Below, one piece after another: positions 18,814 through 28,190 of a DNA stretch of 64,000 nucleotides; position 1 is the stretch's first letter; each line of letters opens with the position of its first letter. The stretch lies in NCBI RefSeq assembly GCF_004001045.1, contig NZ_BIMK01000007.1, positions 372,001 to 436,000 of the forward strand, in the 5' to 3' direction. Source of the stretch: Paenibacillus chibensis. GTDB lineage: Bacteria; Bacillota; Bacilli; Paenibacillales; Paenibacillaceae. Made by a program: the position numbers and the translations under genes. The notes beneath the pieces are model-generated. The model was not told where the DNA came from. It saw nothing but the letters and a program-made list of their open reading frames with translations, and made no database searches.

Positions 18814-20596
18814 TTTGACCGAATAAGGCGGTAGCCTGATTGCTGCCTTCGGTCGGCATATTCTGGAACAGGACGGCTGCAGCGTATTTCGGCCGGTCGA
18901 CGGGCCCGTACCCGATAAACCACTGATTATTGCGCTGCCGCCCCTGAACCAGCACCTGCGCGGTGCCCGATTTCCCCGCAAGCTTCCATCTGGAATGCAG
19001 CAGCGATTTCCCCGTTCCCTCCGTCACTACTTTTTCCATCCATTCGCGAATCAGCGATGTCGTCTTGGGCCGGATGCTACCCATGCTCGATGGCGACAAA
19101 TGCGGCTTAAACTCTTTCATGAGCTGCCCGTTTGCGTACGTAACATTTTCCACGATGCGCGGTGCATGCACCCGTCCCCCATGCAGAAGCGTAACAACCA
19201 TATTCGCCGCCTGCAGCGGCGTCACGCGCACATCCCTTTGGCCGATTCCGGATTGTGCCCTTGTCCCTCCGTCCAGCGCAGCGTCTGCGCTTACAAATAA
19301 GGCACCTGCTTCCTCATGATCAAATGGTCTCAGAAGGGGCAGACCCAACATATATTTGGCCTCCCATCCGACGGTGCGCAATAGCCCCAGCTTACGGGCT
19401 GTCTCCTCCAGCTGTTCACCGGTCAAACGCTCTGCCAGCTCCGCGAATACGACGTTGCAGGACTCGGCAAAGGCCCTCTCCAGCGATAAAGCCCCGTGTC
19501 CGCCTTGCTTCCAGCAGGATAATCCGTATTTGCCGTAGTGTCCTGAGCAGTAAAAGGATTCCCCGGGCGTCGTTACTCCCGCTTCGAGCGCTGCAGCGGC
19601 AACCACGGTTTTGAAAATGGAACCGGGTACGGCAGCCTGCAGCGCGCGGTTATTCCAGGCATGCTGCTCGGGGTGAACGTCAAGGGGATTGTAAAAAGGC
19701 CGGGATACCATCGAGAGGACATCAGCATTATTCGCATCAAGCAGTACGACGGCGCCTTCCTTCATTCCGGCCTTCTCGGTCAGCGCTTCGATTTTTTGTT
19801 GCAGGGAGAGATCGATGGTTGTACGCAGCCGAAGCGGATAATACGGGTTACTCGGGGATTTTAATTGGATGCCCGTTCCCGGGATTGCCCGGTTCGTCCC
19901 GTCCACGGAATAATATGCTGTGGTCGGGCCGATTCCACGGAGCAGCGATTCCATCGTCTTCTCCAATCCGGCGGCGCCTTCCTTAAACGCAAAACCGGTA
20001 TGCGGCAGCTGCTTCTGATCCGGTGATTCCGTCAAAAATCCAAGCCACTGCATCCCGCTCGGCTTGTTTGCATACCGCTGCGTGTAGGGAAGAACCTCGA
20101 TGCCGCTGAAATTCAGGTCGGATATGCGGGCAGCTTGGCTCGGATGCAGGGCCGCAGGCGTATTAGAAGAAGTTCCGCGCCAAAGAATCGGTACGCTGAG
20201 CTTGTCCCATTGTTGCCGAAGCTTGTCCGTATTCGTTCCCAATGCGCCTGCAATCAAATCCAGACGGCCATCCTCATTGGACAGGGCCTTCTTGTTAATG
20301 GGAAACAACACCGCCGCAGACACCGTATCTCCGGTAATCGGTTTGCCTTTGCGGTCCAGAATATTCCCCCTGCCCGAATCCAATACCACGCCGCGCTCAC
20401 GCTGCAGAACCGACATTTCCTGCAGGGTATACACGCTGTCCGGTAATTTGTTCACGCGAAATATAAGCTGTACATATGCCAGCCTCAAGGTGATGATGAC
20501 CAATATTCCCGTCAATAGAACCAATACATAGAAAATCCGCTGCTTCTGCTTCAACATGCGATAACACCGCTTCCCTGTTTCGACGTTTTTTTCCAT
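18782..20596 (-). CDS. pbpI: Class B penicillin-binding protein (PbpI/YrrR-like transpeptidase)
   Basis: A 604-residue single-pass membrane transpeptidase that cross-links peptidoglycan. A transmembrane helix (about 20-43) is followed by the class B dimerisation region (RGNILDRKGKPI, about 76-87) and the transpeptidase domain with all three motifs: PGSIFK (Ser326, Lys329), SCN (379-381) and KSG (542-544). KSG replaces the more usual KTG, a tolerated variant. The symbol rests on length and position: in B. subtilis pbpI (yrrR) lies beyond yrrO in the same region. Here a chemoreceptor gene sits between. The 3' end overlaps the convergent transporter gene by 32 bases. Confidence 0.88.
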   Translation of the reverse strand: MEKNVETGKRCYRMLKQKQRIFYVLVLLTGILVIITLRLAYVQLIFRVNKLPDSVYTLQEMSVLQRERGVVLDSGRGNILDRKGKPITGDTVSAAVLFPINKKALSNEDGRLDLIAGALGTNTDKLRQQWDKLSVPILWRGTSSNTPAALHPSQAARISDLNFSGIEVLPYTQRYANKPSGMQWLGFLTESPDQKQLPHTGFAFKEGAAGLEKTMESLLRGIGPTTAYYSVDGTNRAIPGTGIQLKSPSNPYYPLRLRTTIDLSLQQKIEALTEKAGMKEGAVVLLDANNADVLSMVSRPFYNPLDVHPEQHAWNNRALQAAVPGSIFKTVVAAAALEAGVTTPGESFYCSGHYGKYGLSCWKQGGHGALSLERAFAESCNVVFAELAERLTGEQLEETARKLGLLRTVGWEAKYMLGLPLLRPFDHEEAGALFVSADAALDGGTRAQSGIGQRDVRVTPLQAANMVVTLLHGGRVHAPRIVENVTYANGQLMKEFKPHLSPSSMGSIRPKTTSLIREWMEKVVTEGTGKSLLHSRWKLAGKSGTAQVLVQGRQRNNQWFIGYGPVDRPKYAAAVLFQNMPTEGSNQATALFGQIMNLLASQES

Positions 20597-20654
20597 TATG
20601 TCCTATTCGCACGGCTTCCAATCGGACCCGGATCCATATGGCCTGAACAAGAAA

Positions 20655-20698
20655 GAGACTGTCCCTGAAAAGCCCGACGCTTCTCAAGGGACAGCCTC
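20655..20698 (-). terminator. Terminator of the chemoreceptor gene
   Basis: GAGACTGTCCCT (20655-20666) pairs with AGGGACAGCCTC (20687-20698), one mismatch; followed on the minus strand by a T-rich run. Confidence 0.7.
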
Positions 20699-20735
20699 TT
20701 GGCTGACGTTATAGGTTCATTCAAACTTCATTGAA

Positions 20736-22913
20736 TTAAATCGTGAAACGAGACAGCGTCTCCTTCAGCTCATTCGATACGTTTTCCAGCTTGTTCGACA
20801 GCTGTACCAGCTGATTGCCGATGCTTTGCTGCTCGTTGCTTAGCGAAGCAACCTCTTCGGAAGTAGCGGAAGACTCTTCGGCAACCGCGCTCACATTGCT
20901 CATGGCGTCAGATAAAACTTCCTGCGAATGATTCAGCGTTTCGATCGATTGCGTTACGGATCCCAAACGCTGCGTGAAGTCATTCATCTGATCCTGCACC
21001 GAAATGAAAATCTCATTCGTCTCCTTCACGGAATCCATTTGCTGCTGGAACAGCGGATTCGCTTCTTGCAGAGCCTCGACGGTTTCGTTCATCTCGCTCA
21101 TGATTTTTTCCGTAATCTGTCCGACCAGGTCAATGGACTGTCTGGACTGGTCTGCGAGCTGGCGAATTTCGTCGGCAACGACCATGAAGCCTTTGCCGGC
21201 GGCGCCTGCACGAGCGGCTTCTATCGTCGCATTGAGCGACAGGATATTGGTCTGCTTCGTAATGTTTTGCAGCACATCAAGCACCTTGTTGACAGAAGAG
21301 GTCGTTTGTTTCAAGTTGTCGACCTTATGCATCAGTGACCGGGTCATATCCTCGGTTTGATGCGTTTTTTCCATCAGGCTGCTGAGATGATTGGTTCCCT
21401 GCTCGCTGGACTGCTCCACATGATGCGCGGCGCTGCTCATTTCCTCGTTAGCCGAAATGACGATCTGCATTTGGCGCGAAATATGGTCCGTCAGCTCATT
21501 TCCGCGTTCCGCTTCCGTAGCCAGGCTGCTGGCTCCGTTGGCGATTTCCTCCGTGGCAATGGCAATTTCCCTGGCGGACAGCGCCGTTTTCTTCGAAGCA
21601 TCCGTTAATTCGCTTGCTGTTTCAAGCACGGCTTGGGCTGTCGTGTTCGTCTGCTGGACGAGCATCGTAATCTGATCCATCATCAGATTGAAGCTTCGGC
21701 CGAGTTCGCCGATCTCGTCCGAGGATTTATGATGGATCCGGACCTTCAAATTCCCCTTGGAGCCCTCGATCATCAGATCTTTAAGATGGCTTACGGGTCT
21801 GGCGATCATGTGAATCATCCACCATCCGATCAGAATGGCAATGATGATGACGACAACCACAAATCCGAGCGTCAGCAGCAGGATACCCTGCGCATCTTTA
21901 ACGAGCAGCTCGGTCGGGATCGTGCCGACCAGCTTCCAGCCATTTGTACCGAGTGTATTGTAAACTGCCAAAATACTGCGGTGAGCACTATCATCCGTAT
22001 AAAGACTTCTGGACTCATCCTTCTCATCTTTCATGAACGTAAAATTGGTAGCCTTGCCGGCTTCATCTTCTTTACTGGAGCCGACCACCAGATTATCGGC
22101 CGTAATCAGCTGCAATTCGCTGCCTTCACCCAGATTGATCGCCTTCAATTGATCTTCGATCAATGCCGTTTTAAGCTCAATCACGATCACATAAGATTGA
22201 CCGCCGCGCGTCAGGCTCTGCAATGGCCGAACGAGCTTGAAATTATCGGCCTCATCCTTCCCTTTTTCCGAACCGACCCAGAACGATTTGCTCTGTCCTT
22301 GTGCCTTCTTGAACCAGGCCTGGTCCCGAATGCTGCTTGTATCGGTGCCTGCGCTGCCGGCCATAATCACAGACTGTTCTGCCTTCGGAGGAACAAGATA
22401 AATCGCTTTGATCGTGCTGTTACTGTTGATTTGATTGCTCAGCTTTTTACTGATTTTGTCGTTCAGCACGAAGCTGTCGTATGCGCTCATCTGCGATGAG
22501 GACATGTCGTCAATCAGCGATTGCGTCTCTGGATCAAAGAAAATCTGCAGCGAAATATCCTCATACTGCTTCAGAATAATATCAAGCTTCTGGGACGTCT
22601 GTATAATAGTCTGCTTGTTCGCTGACGAAGCGTTACTTTTGATCGTACTTTTGGCCTTGCTATAAGACGTCAGGCCCAAAATCAATACAAAGGATACAAT
22701 CGCAGTAAAAAAGATCAAAAACAGCTTCACCCCGACCGACTTCGCGGGATTCATCCTTTGCAACCGGGAGGCTGCCGAGCTCATGCTGAGCTTTGTTTTA
22801 TTCGAAGCAGTTTCCCCCGAAACTGCCCCAGCCCCGCGCTGGCCTTTCTCCTTTTGCTTCCCCCAACGCTTTTTCTTGCCTTCTTCAAGTTTTTTGTCCT
22901 GTACCTCTCCCAT
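20736..22913 (-). CDS. Methyl-accepting chemotaxis protein
   Basis: A 725-residue transmembrane chemoreceptor. A long charged cytoplasmic N-terminus (about 60 residues, rich in Lys/Glu) is unusual. Then come TM1 (about 61-84), an extracellular sensor of about 260 residues of dCACHE type ([10 protein letters not shown]...[10 protein letters not shown]...SFWVGSEKG), TM2 (about 343-369), a HAMP domain ([19 protein letters not shown]) and the MCP signalling domain with the hairpin signature [20 protein letters not shown]. The ligand cannot be predicted. I use the ATG at 22911-22913 (GGTGAGG upstream); the frame extends 16 codons more. It is alone, with no che genes nearby. Confidence 0.92.
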   Translation of the reverse strand: MGEVQDKKLEEGKKKRWGKQKEKGQRGAGAVSGETASNKTKLSMSSAASRLQRMNPAKSVGVKLFLIFFTAIVSFVLILGLTSYSKAKSTIKSNASSANKQTIIQTSQKLDIILKQYEDISLQIFFDPETQSLIDDMSSSQMSAYDSFVLNDKISKKLSNQINSNSTIKAIYLVPPKAEQSVIMAGSAGTDTSSIRDQAWFKKAQGQSKSFWVGSEKGKDEADNFKLVRPLQSLTRGGQSYVIVIELKTALIEDQLKAINLGEGSELQLITADNLVVGSSKEDEAGKATNFTFMKDEKDESRSLYTDDSAHRSILAVYNTLGTNGWKLVGTIPTELLVKDAQGILLLTLGFVVVVIIIAILIGWWMIHMIARPVSHLKDLMIEGSKGNLKVRIHHKSSDEIGELGRSFNLMMDQITMLVQQTNTTAQAVLETASELTDASKKTALSAREIAIATEEIANGASSLATEAERGNELTDHISRQMQIVISANEEMSSAAHHVEQSSEQGTNHLSSLMEKTHQTEDMTRSLMHKVDNLKQTTSSVNKVLDVLQNITKQTNILSLNATIEAARAGAAGKGFMVVADEIRQLADQSRQSIDLVGQITEKIMSEMNETVEALQEANPLFQQQMDSVKETNEIFISVQDQMNDFTQRLGSVTQSIETLNHSQEVLSDAMSNVSAVAEESSATSEEVASLSNEQQSIGNQLVQLSNKLENVSNELKETLSRFTI

Positions 22914-23092
22914 GTCCTCACCCACCGCAATAAATTCTTTTCTAACCTGATATGTAAGCAACCCACTACTTTATTCTTCGACATTTTCCACCATTATCCT
23001 TTGGGTTTTCGTAAAATTCTTTATAACTATTTTCCTAAAAAGGATGGGGCTGGCGTCCCGCATGCATCATTCTTTCGGTTCCAAGCAAAAAA

Positions 23093-23123
23093 AAGCCGCT
23101 ACACTATACGTGTCTAGCGGCTT
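23093..23123 (-). terminator. Terminator of the U32/mltG operon
   Basis: Perfect 9-bp stem AAGCCGCTA / TAGCGGCTT (23093-23101 with 23115-23123), extended by ACAC/GTGT, and followed on the minus strand by eight T. Confidence 0.9.
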
Positions 23124-23152
23124 AGGCCTATCATCCTGATTCAAAAACTCGA

Positions 23153-24457
23153 TTAATGTTTTCTGCGCATCATGTCGAAATACGCGACAGGAAAATCCAC
23201 TTTCATGCGAATCCGCTGCAACGGATGGCGAGCCGCTTCAAGCGGAAGTCCATCCTCATCCCACATTTCCTGTACGGTTTGTTTAAAGAAGGTGCCGTTT
23301 GGACCAAAAAATTCGATCTCTTGGCCTTTGGCGAAAAAGTTGCGCTGCTGAATGACCGCTGTCTGATCCGTTTCGTCATATTCCAGCACCAGTCCGGCAA
23401 AATCATAAGGAGCTTCCTTGTCTTTCGGCTCGTAAATGTGATCCTCGTGATCCGGGATATCGTAGAAAAAACCGGTATTCAGCGGACGGTTTGCCGCTTT
23501 GTTCAGTTCTTCCAGCCACTCTGGGCGCAGGACATAATGCTCCGGATCTTCAAAATAGGCATCGATCGCCTGCCGGTAAACGTTGACGACCGTAGCCACG
23601 TAGTGAATGGACTTCATCCGCCCTTCGATTTTGAAGCTGTCAATGCCAACCTCGATCAAATCCGGGATATGCTCCAGCATGCATAAATCCTTCGAGCCCA
23701 TGGTAAAGGCGGGGTCTTCCTCCTCAAATAGGGGGAACCGCGCCATGGCATTACCCGTCGACGACTCCTCAGGCTCGGAATCCTGCCCTCCGGCATCTTC
23801 AAACAGATCGTACTTCCAGCGGCAGGACTGGCAGCAGCCTCCGCGGTTGGAATCACGGTCGGTAAAATGGTTGGATAGCACGCAGCGTCCGGAAATCGAA
23901 GAACACATGGCGCCATGGATAAACGCTTCAATCTCGATTTCCACCTGATTCTTGATTTCCGCGATTTCCTCCAGGCTGGCTTCCCTGCCCAGCACGACGC
24001 GAGGGAGCCCCTCTTCCTTCCAAAATTTCACCGCCTGCCAGTTAAGCGTGGACTGCTGCGTGCTGAGATGGACCTCCAGCCCCGGCACGGCCCGCTGCGC
24101 CACTTCGATGATCGCCGGGTCAGCGGCGATAATTGCCGCTATTCCTGCGTCATAAAGATGGCGCAAATACTCCTCAATGCCTTCAATATCCTCGTTATGT
24201 ACGTAAATATTGGTGGCAACGAATACTTTGGCGCCGTATTTCGCGGCGAATTCCACTCCTTCGCGCATTTCCTCGAATGAAAAATTGTCCGCATTCGACC
24301 GCAGCCCGTACTTTTGTCCGCCGATATATACGGCATCCGCACCATAATGCACGGCAAATTTCAGCTTCTCCAGATTTCCGGCGGGTGCCAGCAGCTCCGG
24401 CTTCGAAAGTCGGACTCTTTTCCCCCGGTATGACGGTTTGAAGAGCAATTCCTCCAC
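23153..24457 (-). CDS. U32-family protein, tRNA 5-hydroxyuridine synthesis (YrrO/TrhP-like)
   Basis: A 434-residue U32 protein. Family motifs: KPELLAPAGNLEKLKFAVHYGADAVYIGG at the N-terminus, EIEAFIHGAMCSSISGRCVLSNHFTDRDSNRGGCCQSCRW (Cys residues for an Fe-S cluster) and DLCMLEHIPDLIEVGIDSFKIEGRMKS. Long annotated as collagenase-like peptidases, B. subtilis YrrN/YrrO and E. coli TrhP are known to be required for prephenate-dependent hydroxylation of U34 in tRNA. Position next to a shorter paralogue and mltG matches the B. subtilis yrrL-yrrO order, which supports the YrrO assignment. Confidence 0.9.
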   Translation of the reverse strand: MEELLFKPSYRGKRVRLSKPELLAPAGNLEKLKFAVHYGADAVYIGGQKYGLRSNADNFSFEEMREGVEFAAKYGAKVFVATNIYVHNEDIEGIEEYLRHLYDAGIAAIIAADPAIIEVAQRAVPGLEVHLSTQQSTLNWQAVKFWKEEGLPRVVLGREASLEEIAEIKNQVEIEIEAFIHGAMCSSISGRCVLSNHFTDRDSNRGGCCQSCRWKYDLFEDAGGQDSEPEESSTGNAMARFPLFEEEDPAFTMGSKDLCMLEHIPDLIEVGIDSFKIEGRMKSIHYVATVVNVYRQAIDAYFEDPEHYVLRPEWLEELNKAANRPLNTGFFYDIPDHEDHIYEPKDKEAPYDFAGLVLEYDETDQTAVIQQRNFFAKGQEIEFFGPNGTFFKQTVQEMWDEDGLPLEAARHPLQRIRMKVDFPVAYFDMMRRKH

Positions 24458-24555
24458 GTTATTGACACCTCCCTGTAATCACCTAGATAGATTGAACGAA
24501 AGATAGAGCAGCTGCTTCTCCTGATCAAGCATGAGAGGGCAGTCAGATACGGCGT

Positions 24556-25488
24556 TTAGTAGACTTGTTCTTTGTAAAAAAATCCAAAGGTGAGCTCCCG
24601 CTGCGGATCCTGAAGCTCGCGGATTCGATCAAGCCATTCCTCACGGAATTGATACCCTGCCGGATTCATCACGTAAGCGTCTATCGCGGTTCGGTAAGCT
24701 TGAACGACTGCGGCATTATAGCCCAGCGGTTTCATGAACCCTTCGATTTTGAGGCTGTCGATACCCGCCTGAAGCAAGAGGTGCAGATCCTCCAGGATGC
24801 AGATATCATCCGAGCTCATAATATGCGTCCCATGGGTATCTTCGAATATCGGAAACTTTTCCTGAGCCCGGTCGGCTTCCACGAGAAACAGCCCTCGCTC
24901 CTTGTCCAGGCTGCCACCGAGTACCGGCCGGCCTTGATGCATCATGTAGCTCTGGACAAGCTTCCGTTTGGAATGGTAGATATTCGTCATCCCGTGCACC
25001 TGAATCTGCGCCTCGATCTCCAGATTACGCTTCAAATCGAGAATTTCGTCCATGTTCAGCTCTTTGGCCGCGGCAACGCGCACGGCTCCCTTACGCCCCC
25101 AGTAGTTGGCGGTCGCGTAATTCGTTGACATCATTTCCGCGTTCCAATGCAATCTTATGGAAGGGGCGTAGGTTTTCACGGCAGCCAGAACGGACGGGTC
25201 GCTGTATTCCACCGCGTATACGCCCGCGTCCTTCAAGAATAAAATGTAGTCCGTCAGCAGCCTCAGCATATCGTTGGTCATCACGTTGGTCATGCTTACA
25301 ATCACTTTGGCATGGCGGGCTTGTCCCATTCGCACCGCTTCGCGGATCTCCGCTTCCGTTAATGCGCCCGGCATCCGCAGCCCATATATGGCATCTCCGA
25401 TCAGCAGCTCGCTCGCTCCCGCATCGATGTATGCGGAACATTCCTGCAGCGAGCCGGCTGTTACCATGAGCTCATGTTGTTTCGTCAT
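24556..25488 (-). CDS. U32-family protein, tRNA 5-hydroxyuridine synthesis (YrrN/TrhP-like)
   Basis: A 310-residue partner paralogue of the U32 gene 98 bases downstream. It keeps the family fold (YIDAGASELLIGDAIYGLRMPG; IQVHGMTNIYHSKRKLVQSY; ILEDLHLLLQAGIDSLKIEGFMKPLGY) but lacks the four-cysteine cluster of its neighbour, as YrrN does in B. subtilis. The two proteins are thought to act together in U34 hydroxylation. It starts 12 bases after the mltG stop codon, so both are in one operon. The yrrM (trmR) methyltransferase gene that separates yrrL from yrrN in B. subtilis is absent. Confidence 0.9.
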   Translation of the reverse strand: MTKQHELMVTAGSLQECSAYIDAGASELLIGDAIYGLRMPGALTEAEIREAVRMGQARHAKVIVSMTNVMTNDMLRLLTDYILFLKDAGVYAVEYSDPSVLAAVKTYAPSIRLHWNAEMMSTNYATANYWGRKGAVRVAAAKELNMDEILDLKRNLEIEAQIQVHGMTNIYHSKRKLVQSYMMHQGRPVLGGSLDKERGLFLVEADRAQEKFPIFEDTHGTHIMSSDDICILEDLHLLLQAGIDSLKIEGFMKPLGYNAAVVQAYRTAIDAYVMNPAGYQFREEWLDRIRELQDPQRELTFGFFYKEQVY

Positions 25489-25500
25489 ACCGCACCTCTT

Positions 25501-26547
25501 TTATTTCGTCGTGCTGTTACTCTTCTTTATGTTCTTTAAATGCTCCTGATACGTCTTTGCAAACAGATGCTCATGCGAACCGTCCTTCTTGGTAACGTAA
25601 TACAAATAATCGGAAGCTTTAGGGCTCAAAGCCGCTTCGATGGACGCTAGGCTTGGACTGCAAATCGGCCCTGGAGGAAGTCCGTCATGCAAATAGGTAT
25701 TATACGGACTCTCTACCTTGAGATCTTTGTAGAGCAGCCGCTCTTTCGGTTCAGGCAGAGCGTATTGTACCGTTGCATCGATTTCCAGCTTCATTTTTTT
25801 ATCCAGACGGTTATAAATGACCCCGGCCACCAACGGTCGCTCCTCATCCACCACAACCTCGCGTTCAACCAGGGATGCGATGGTCAAAAGCTCGTGCAGT
25901 GTCATGCCCCGGTCTTTCAGCTTCTGCTGCAAATCAGGAATATTGTCAATCTTACTTTGAAATTGCTCCATCATTCTATGAAAAATATCACTGTCTTTTG
26001 TTCCCTTTTTAAATTCATAGGTATCCGGGAACAAATATCCCTCCGATGCATGCTTCAGTTTGGCGCCTGCAGGAATCTCCTGAAAGGCTGCGACCGCTTC
26101 GCTCCCCGGATGATCCGCCAGCTTTATAAATTCTTCCGCTGCCGTTCCCGTCGCTTCGCTGACCTTTTTGGCGATCTGTTCAACGGTATACCCTTCCGGA
26201 ATCGTAATCCGGGTCATCGCTTCTTTAACCACTTCGCCGCTGTTCAGCTTGGCAATCAACTCGTCGAATGTGATGCCGGGCTTCGCTTCATAGACGCCGG
26301 CTTGAAACCGGGAGCCTTCATGCTTCCACTTTAAGTAACCTTTAAATACCGCTTCATTTTTAATCAGGCCGTTTTGATGCAGCACCTGGGCAATTTTCGA
26401 GGTACCCATACCAGATTCAACCGTGAATTTGACCGCTTGTTCCGAGGCTTTCACGGGCTGCAGGCCGTTCCATACATAATAGGCTCCGCCTCCTGCACCA
26501 AGCAGAAGAATAACCAGAATGACCAATACAACTTTGCCAGCTTTCAA
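25501..26547 (-). CDS. mltG: Endolytic murein transglycosylase MltG (YceG-like)
   Basis: A 348-residue bitopic membrane enzyme that cuts nascent glycan strands and sets their length. An N-terminal TM helix (VVLVILVILLLGAGGGAYYVW, about 5-25) is followed by a LysM-like region and the YceG domain with TLHELLTIASLVEREVVVDEERPLVAGVIYNRL (catalytic Glu in SLVERE), TVQYALPEPKERLLYKDL and DSPYNTY-like SPYNTYLHDGLPPGPICSP. Length is normal. B. subtilis yrrL is the orthologue by context. Confidence 0.94.
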   Translation of the reverse strand: MKAGKVVLVILVILLLGAGGGAYYVWNGLQPVKASEQAVKFTVESGMGTSKIAQVLHQNGLIKNEAVFKGYLKWKHEGSRFQAGVYEAKPGITFDELIAKLNSGEVVKEAMTRITIPEGYTVEQIAKKVSEATGTAAEEFIKLADHPGSEAVAAFQEIPAGAKLKHASEGYLFPDTYEFKKGTKDSDIFHRMMEQFQSKIDNIPDLQQKLKDRGMTLHELLTIASLVEREVVVDEERPLVAGVIYNRLDKKMKLEIDATVQYALPEPKERLLYKDLKVESPYNTYLHDGLPPGPICSPSLASIEAALSPKASDYLYYVTKKDGSHEHLFAKTYQEHLKNIKKSNSTTK

Positions 26548-26651
26548 GAAAAATCCAACCCTTCACAACCAAAAAGGACGGTCTGCACCGCCCTCTTAGG
26601 TTTATTCATTTTGAAATTTTGTCTGCTCTTAGGAAGCTGTTCAATCACTGC

Positions 26652-26963
26652 TTAATCCGTACTGTCGTCCGGGAACGTCATTTCGTCGTACAGCTCGCTG
26701 ATGTTTTCCCATTCGTCATCGTCATCGATGGTCGCCAGTTCCAGATTCCCGTCCGCCGTCTTCACGACTTTCAGAATATTGTATTCGCCTTCGCCGTCCT
26801 CGGGGCTTTGCAGCACCGCATAGGTTTGGCCGTCTACTTCGAATTCGGCTGCAAGATCATAGACTTCTGTGGAACCGTCTTCATCCTCCAGCTCTACAGT
26901 CGGGCCGAAAGCTTCCTTCAGTACGGAAGTCCATACAGCCTGTTCTGCAGAAAAATCACTCAT
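26652..26963 (-). CDS. DUF1292 domain protein (YrzB-like paralogue 2)
   Basis: A 103-residue acidic protein of unknown function. It shares with its upstream neighbour the DUF1292 pattern: a charged N-terminal half, Y-D-L-A-A-E-F-E-V-DG-Q-T-Y-A-V-L-Q-S as a beta pair, then DDDEWENISELYDEM. I chose the ATG at 26961-26963: GGAGG lies 8 bases upstream, inside the end of the preceding gene, and the two genes overlap by 8 bases, implying coupled translation. B. subtilis has a single yrzB at this place. Confidence 0.85.
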   Translation of the reverse strand: MSDFSAEQAVWTSVLKEAFGPTVELEDEDGSTEVYDLAAEFEVDGQTYAVLQSPEDGEGEYNILKVVKTADGNLELATIDDDDEWENISELYDEMTFPDDSTD

Positions 26964-27264
26964 GTTCATTACCTCCGTCAAGTTCAGCAACCAGGGTGTT
27001 AAACGTTTCTTCCACGATCTGCCACTCTTCATCATCCTCGATCATGTAGAGCTTCAGGTCGTCTCCATCCTCTTCGTAACGGAAGGCATAGACTTCGTCG
27101 GAATCATCATCGCTGGCTTCCAGCGGAACCACCATCATATACTTGGAGTCCGATCCGTCCACCTCGAACTTCATGATGACTTCGAATTCTTCCTCGTTGC
27201 CTTCGTCATCTGGAATATATATAACTTCCGGTTCTTCCTCAAAATAGTTACGCTCATTGGCCAT
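26956..27264 (-). CDS. DUF1292 domain protein (YrzB-like)
   Basis: A 102-residue, strongly acidic protein. The DUF1292 core is EEEFEVIMKFEVDGSDSKYMMVVPLE...DEVYAFRYEEDGDDLKLYMIEDDEEWQIVEETFNTL. No catalytic motif is visible. It lies between ruvX (13 bases upstream) and the second DUF1292 gene (8-base overlap), the same setting as B. subtilis yrzB between yrrK and yrrL. Function unknown. Confidence 0.88.
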   Translation of the reverse strand: MANERNYFEEEPEVIYIPDDEGNEEEFEVIMKFEVDGSDSKYMMVVPLEASDDDSDEVYAFRYEEDGDDLKLYMIEDDEEWQIVEETFNTLVAELDGGNEHE

Positions 27265-27276
27265 CTGTGATCACCC

Positions 27277-27693
27277 TCACCCTTTAGTCTTTGAGTCCAA
27301 ATAATTTTGCAAAATCAAGCTTGCAGCCATTTTATCCACAACTTGCTTTCGCTTCTTACGGCTGACGTCAGCCTCAATCAGCGTCCGCTCGGCAGACACG
27401 GTTGTCAGCCGCTCATCCCACAGGTGGACGGGTAATTTCAGCATTTCCTTAAGCTTGTCAGCGAAATCGATACAGATTTCACCACGGGGACCGATGCTGC
27501 CATTCATGTTCTTGGGGAGTCCGACGACGATCTCTTCCACCTCGTTCTCGCGAACAAGGTCCGCGATGCGCTGCATCTCGGAACCGTCACGTCTGCGTTC
27601 CACCACTTCAAGCCCCTGGGCAGTCCAACCGAATAAATCACTGACGGCAACTCCAATTTTGCGGTCGCCGTAGTCCAATCCCAAGATTCTCAT
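27277..27693 (-). CDS. ruvX: Holliday junction resolvase-like protein RuvX (YqgF)
   Basis: A 138-residue RNase H-fold nuclease. Motifs: LGLDYGDRKIGVAVSD (first Asp), EEIVVGLPKNMNGSIGPRG (Glu/Lys motif) and VHLWDERLTTVSAERTL (third acidic residue). YqgF proteins act in rRNA processing and as a backup resolvase. Length is standard. In the conserved operon alaS-ireB-ruvX-DUF1292. Confidence 0.95.
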   Translation of the reverse strand: MRILGLDYGDRKIGVAVSDLFGWTAQGLEVVERRRDGSEMQRIADLVRENEVEEIVVGLPKNMNGSIGPRGEICIDFADKLKEMLKLPVHLWDERLTTVSAERTLIEADVSRKKRKQVVDKMAASLILQNYLDSKTKG

Positions 27694-27702
27694 AAAGCTC
27701 TC

Positions 27703-27963
27703 CTATCGGTGATTGGCTAAGTAGAACCGGACCAGCTCTTCGATCAACTCATCACGCTCTTTTTTTCTAACCAGGCTTCTGGCGTTATTATGACGCGGAA
27801 TGTAGGCCGGATCTCCGGAGAGGAGGTAGCCGACAATCTGGTTGATCGGATTATATTCCTTTTCAACCAAAGCATCATACACCGTAAGAAGGATATCCTT
27901 GGAAGAGGCCTCCTTCTCATCGCCCTTAACATTAAACTTCATCGTCTTATCCATGGAGTCCAT
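27703..27963 (-). CDS. ireB: IreB family regulatory phosphoprotein (YrzL/UPF0297)
   Basis: An 86-residue protein of the IreB family; in Enterococcus IreB is the target of the PASTA kinase IreK in cephalosporin tolerance. Conserved core: DKTMKFN...[62 protein letters not shown] chose ATG at 27961-27963 (GAGGTG 6 bases upstream); the frame continues to a GTG at 27972 lacking a site. It is 227 bases downstream of alaS. Confidence 0.93.
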   Translation of the reverse strand: MDSMDKTMKFNVKGDEKEASSKDILLTVYDALVEKEYNPINQIVGYLLSGDPAYIPRHNNARSLVRKKERDELIEELVRFYLANHR

Positions 27964-28190
27964 TTGTGACACCTCGCTTCTTCAAAAGCATCGCTAAGGA
28001 TACTTTGACGAATTGATTCTTTAGGCTTCATATCTTCTTCTAATATAACATACTCATCCCGTTGTAAGGAAACTCCAAGAACAAATAAAACGAAATTTAT
28101 TCGAATTTATATGCCAAGACCGGTCTATTTATAATGAAGGATTCTGCAAATCCGCTCTCGCCTCATCGCAAAATCCTCCACCAATATTCT

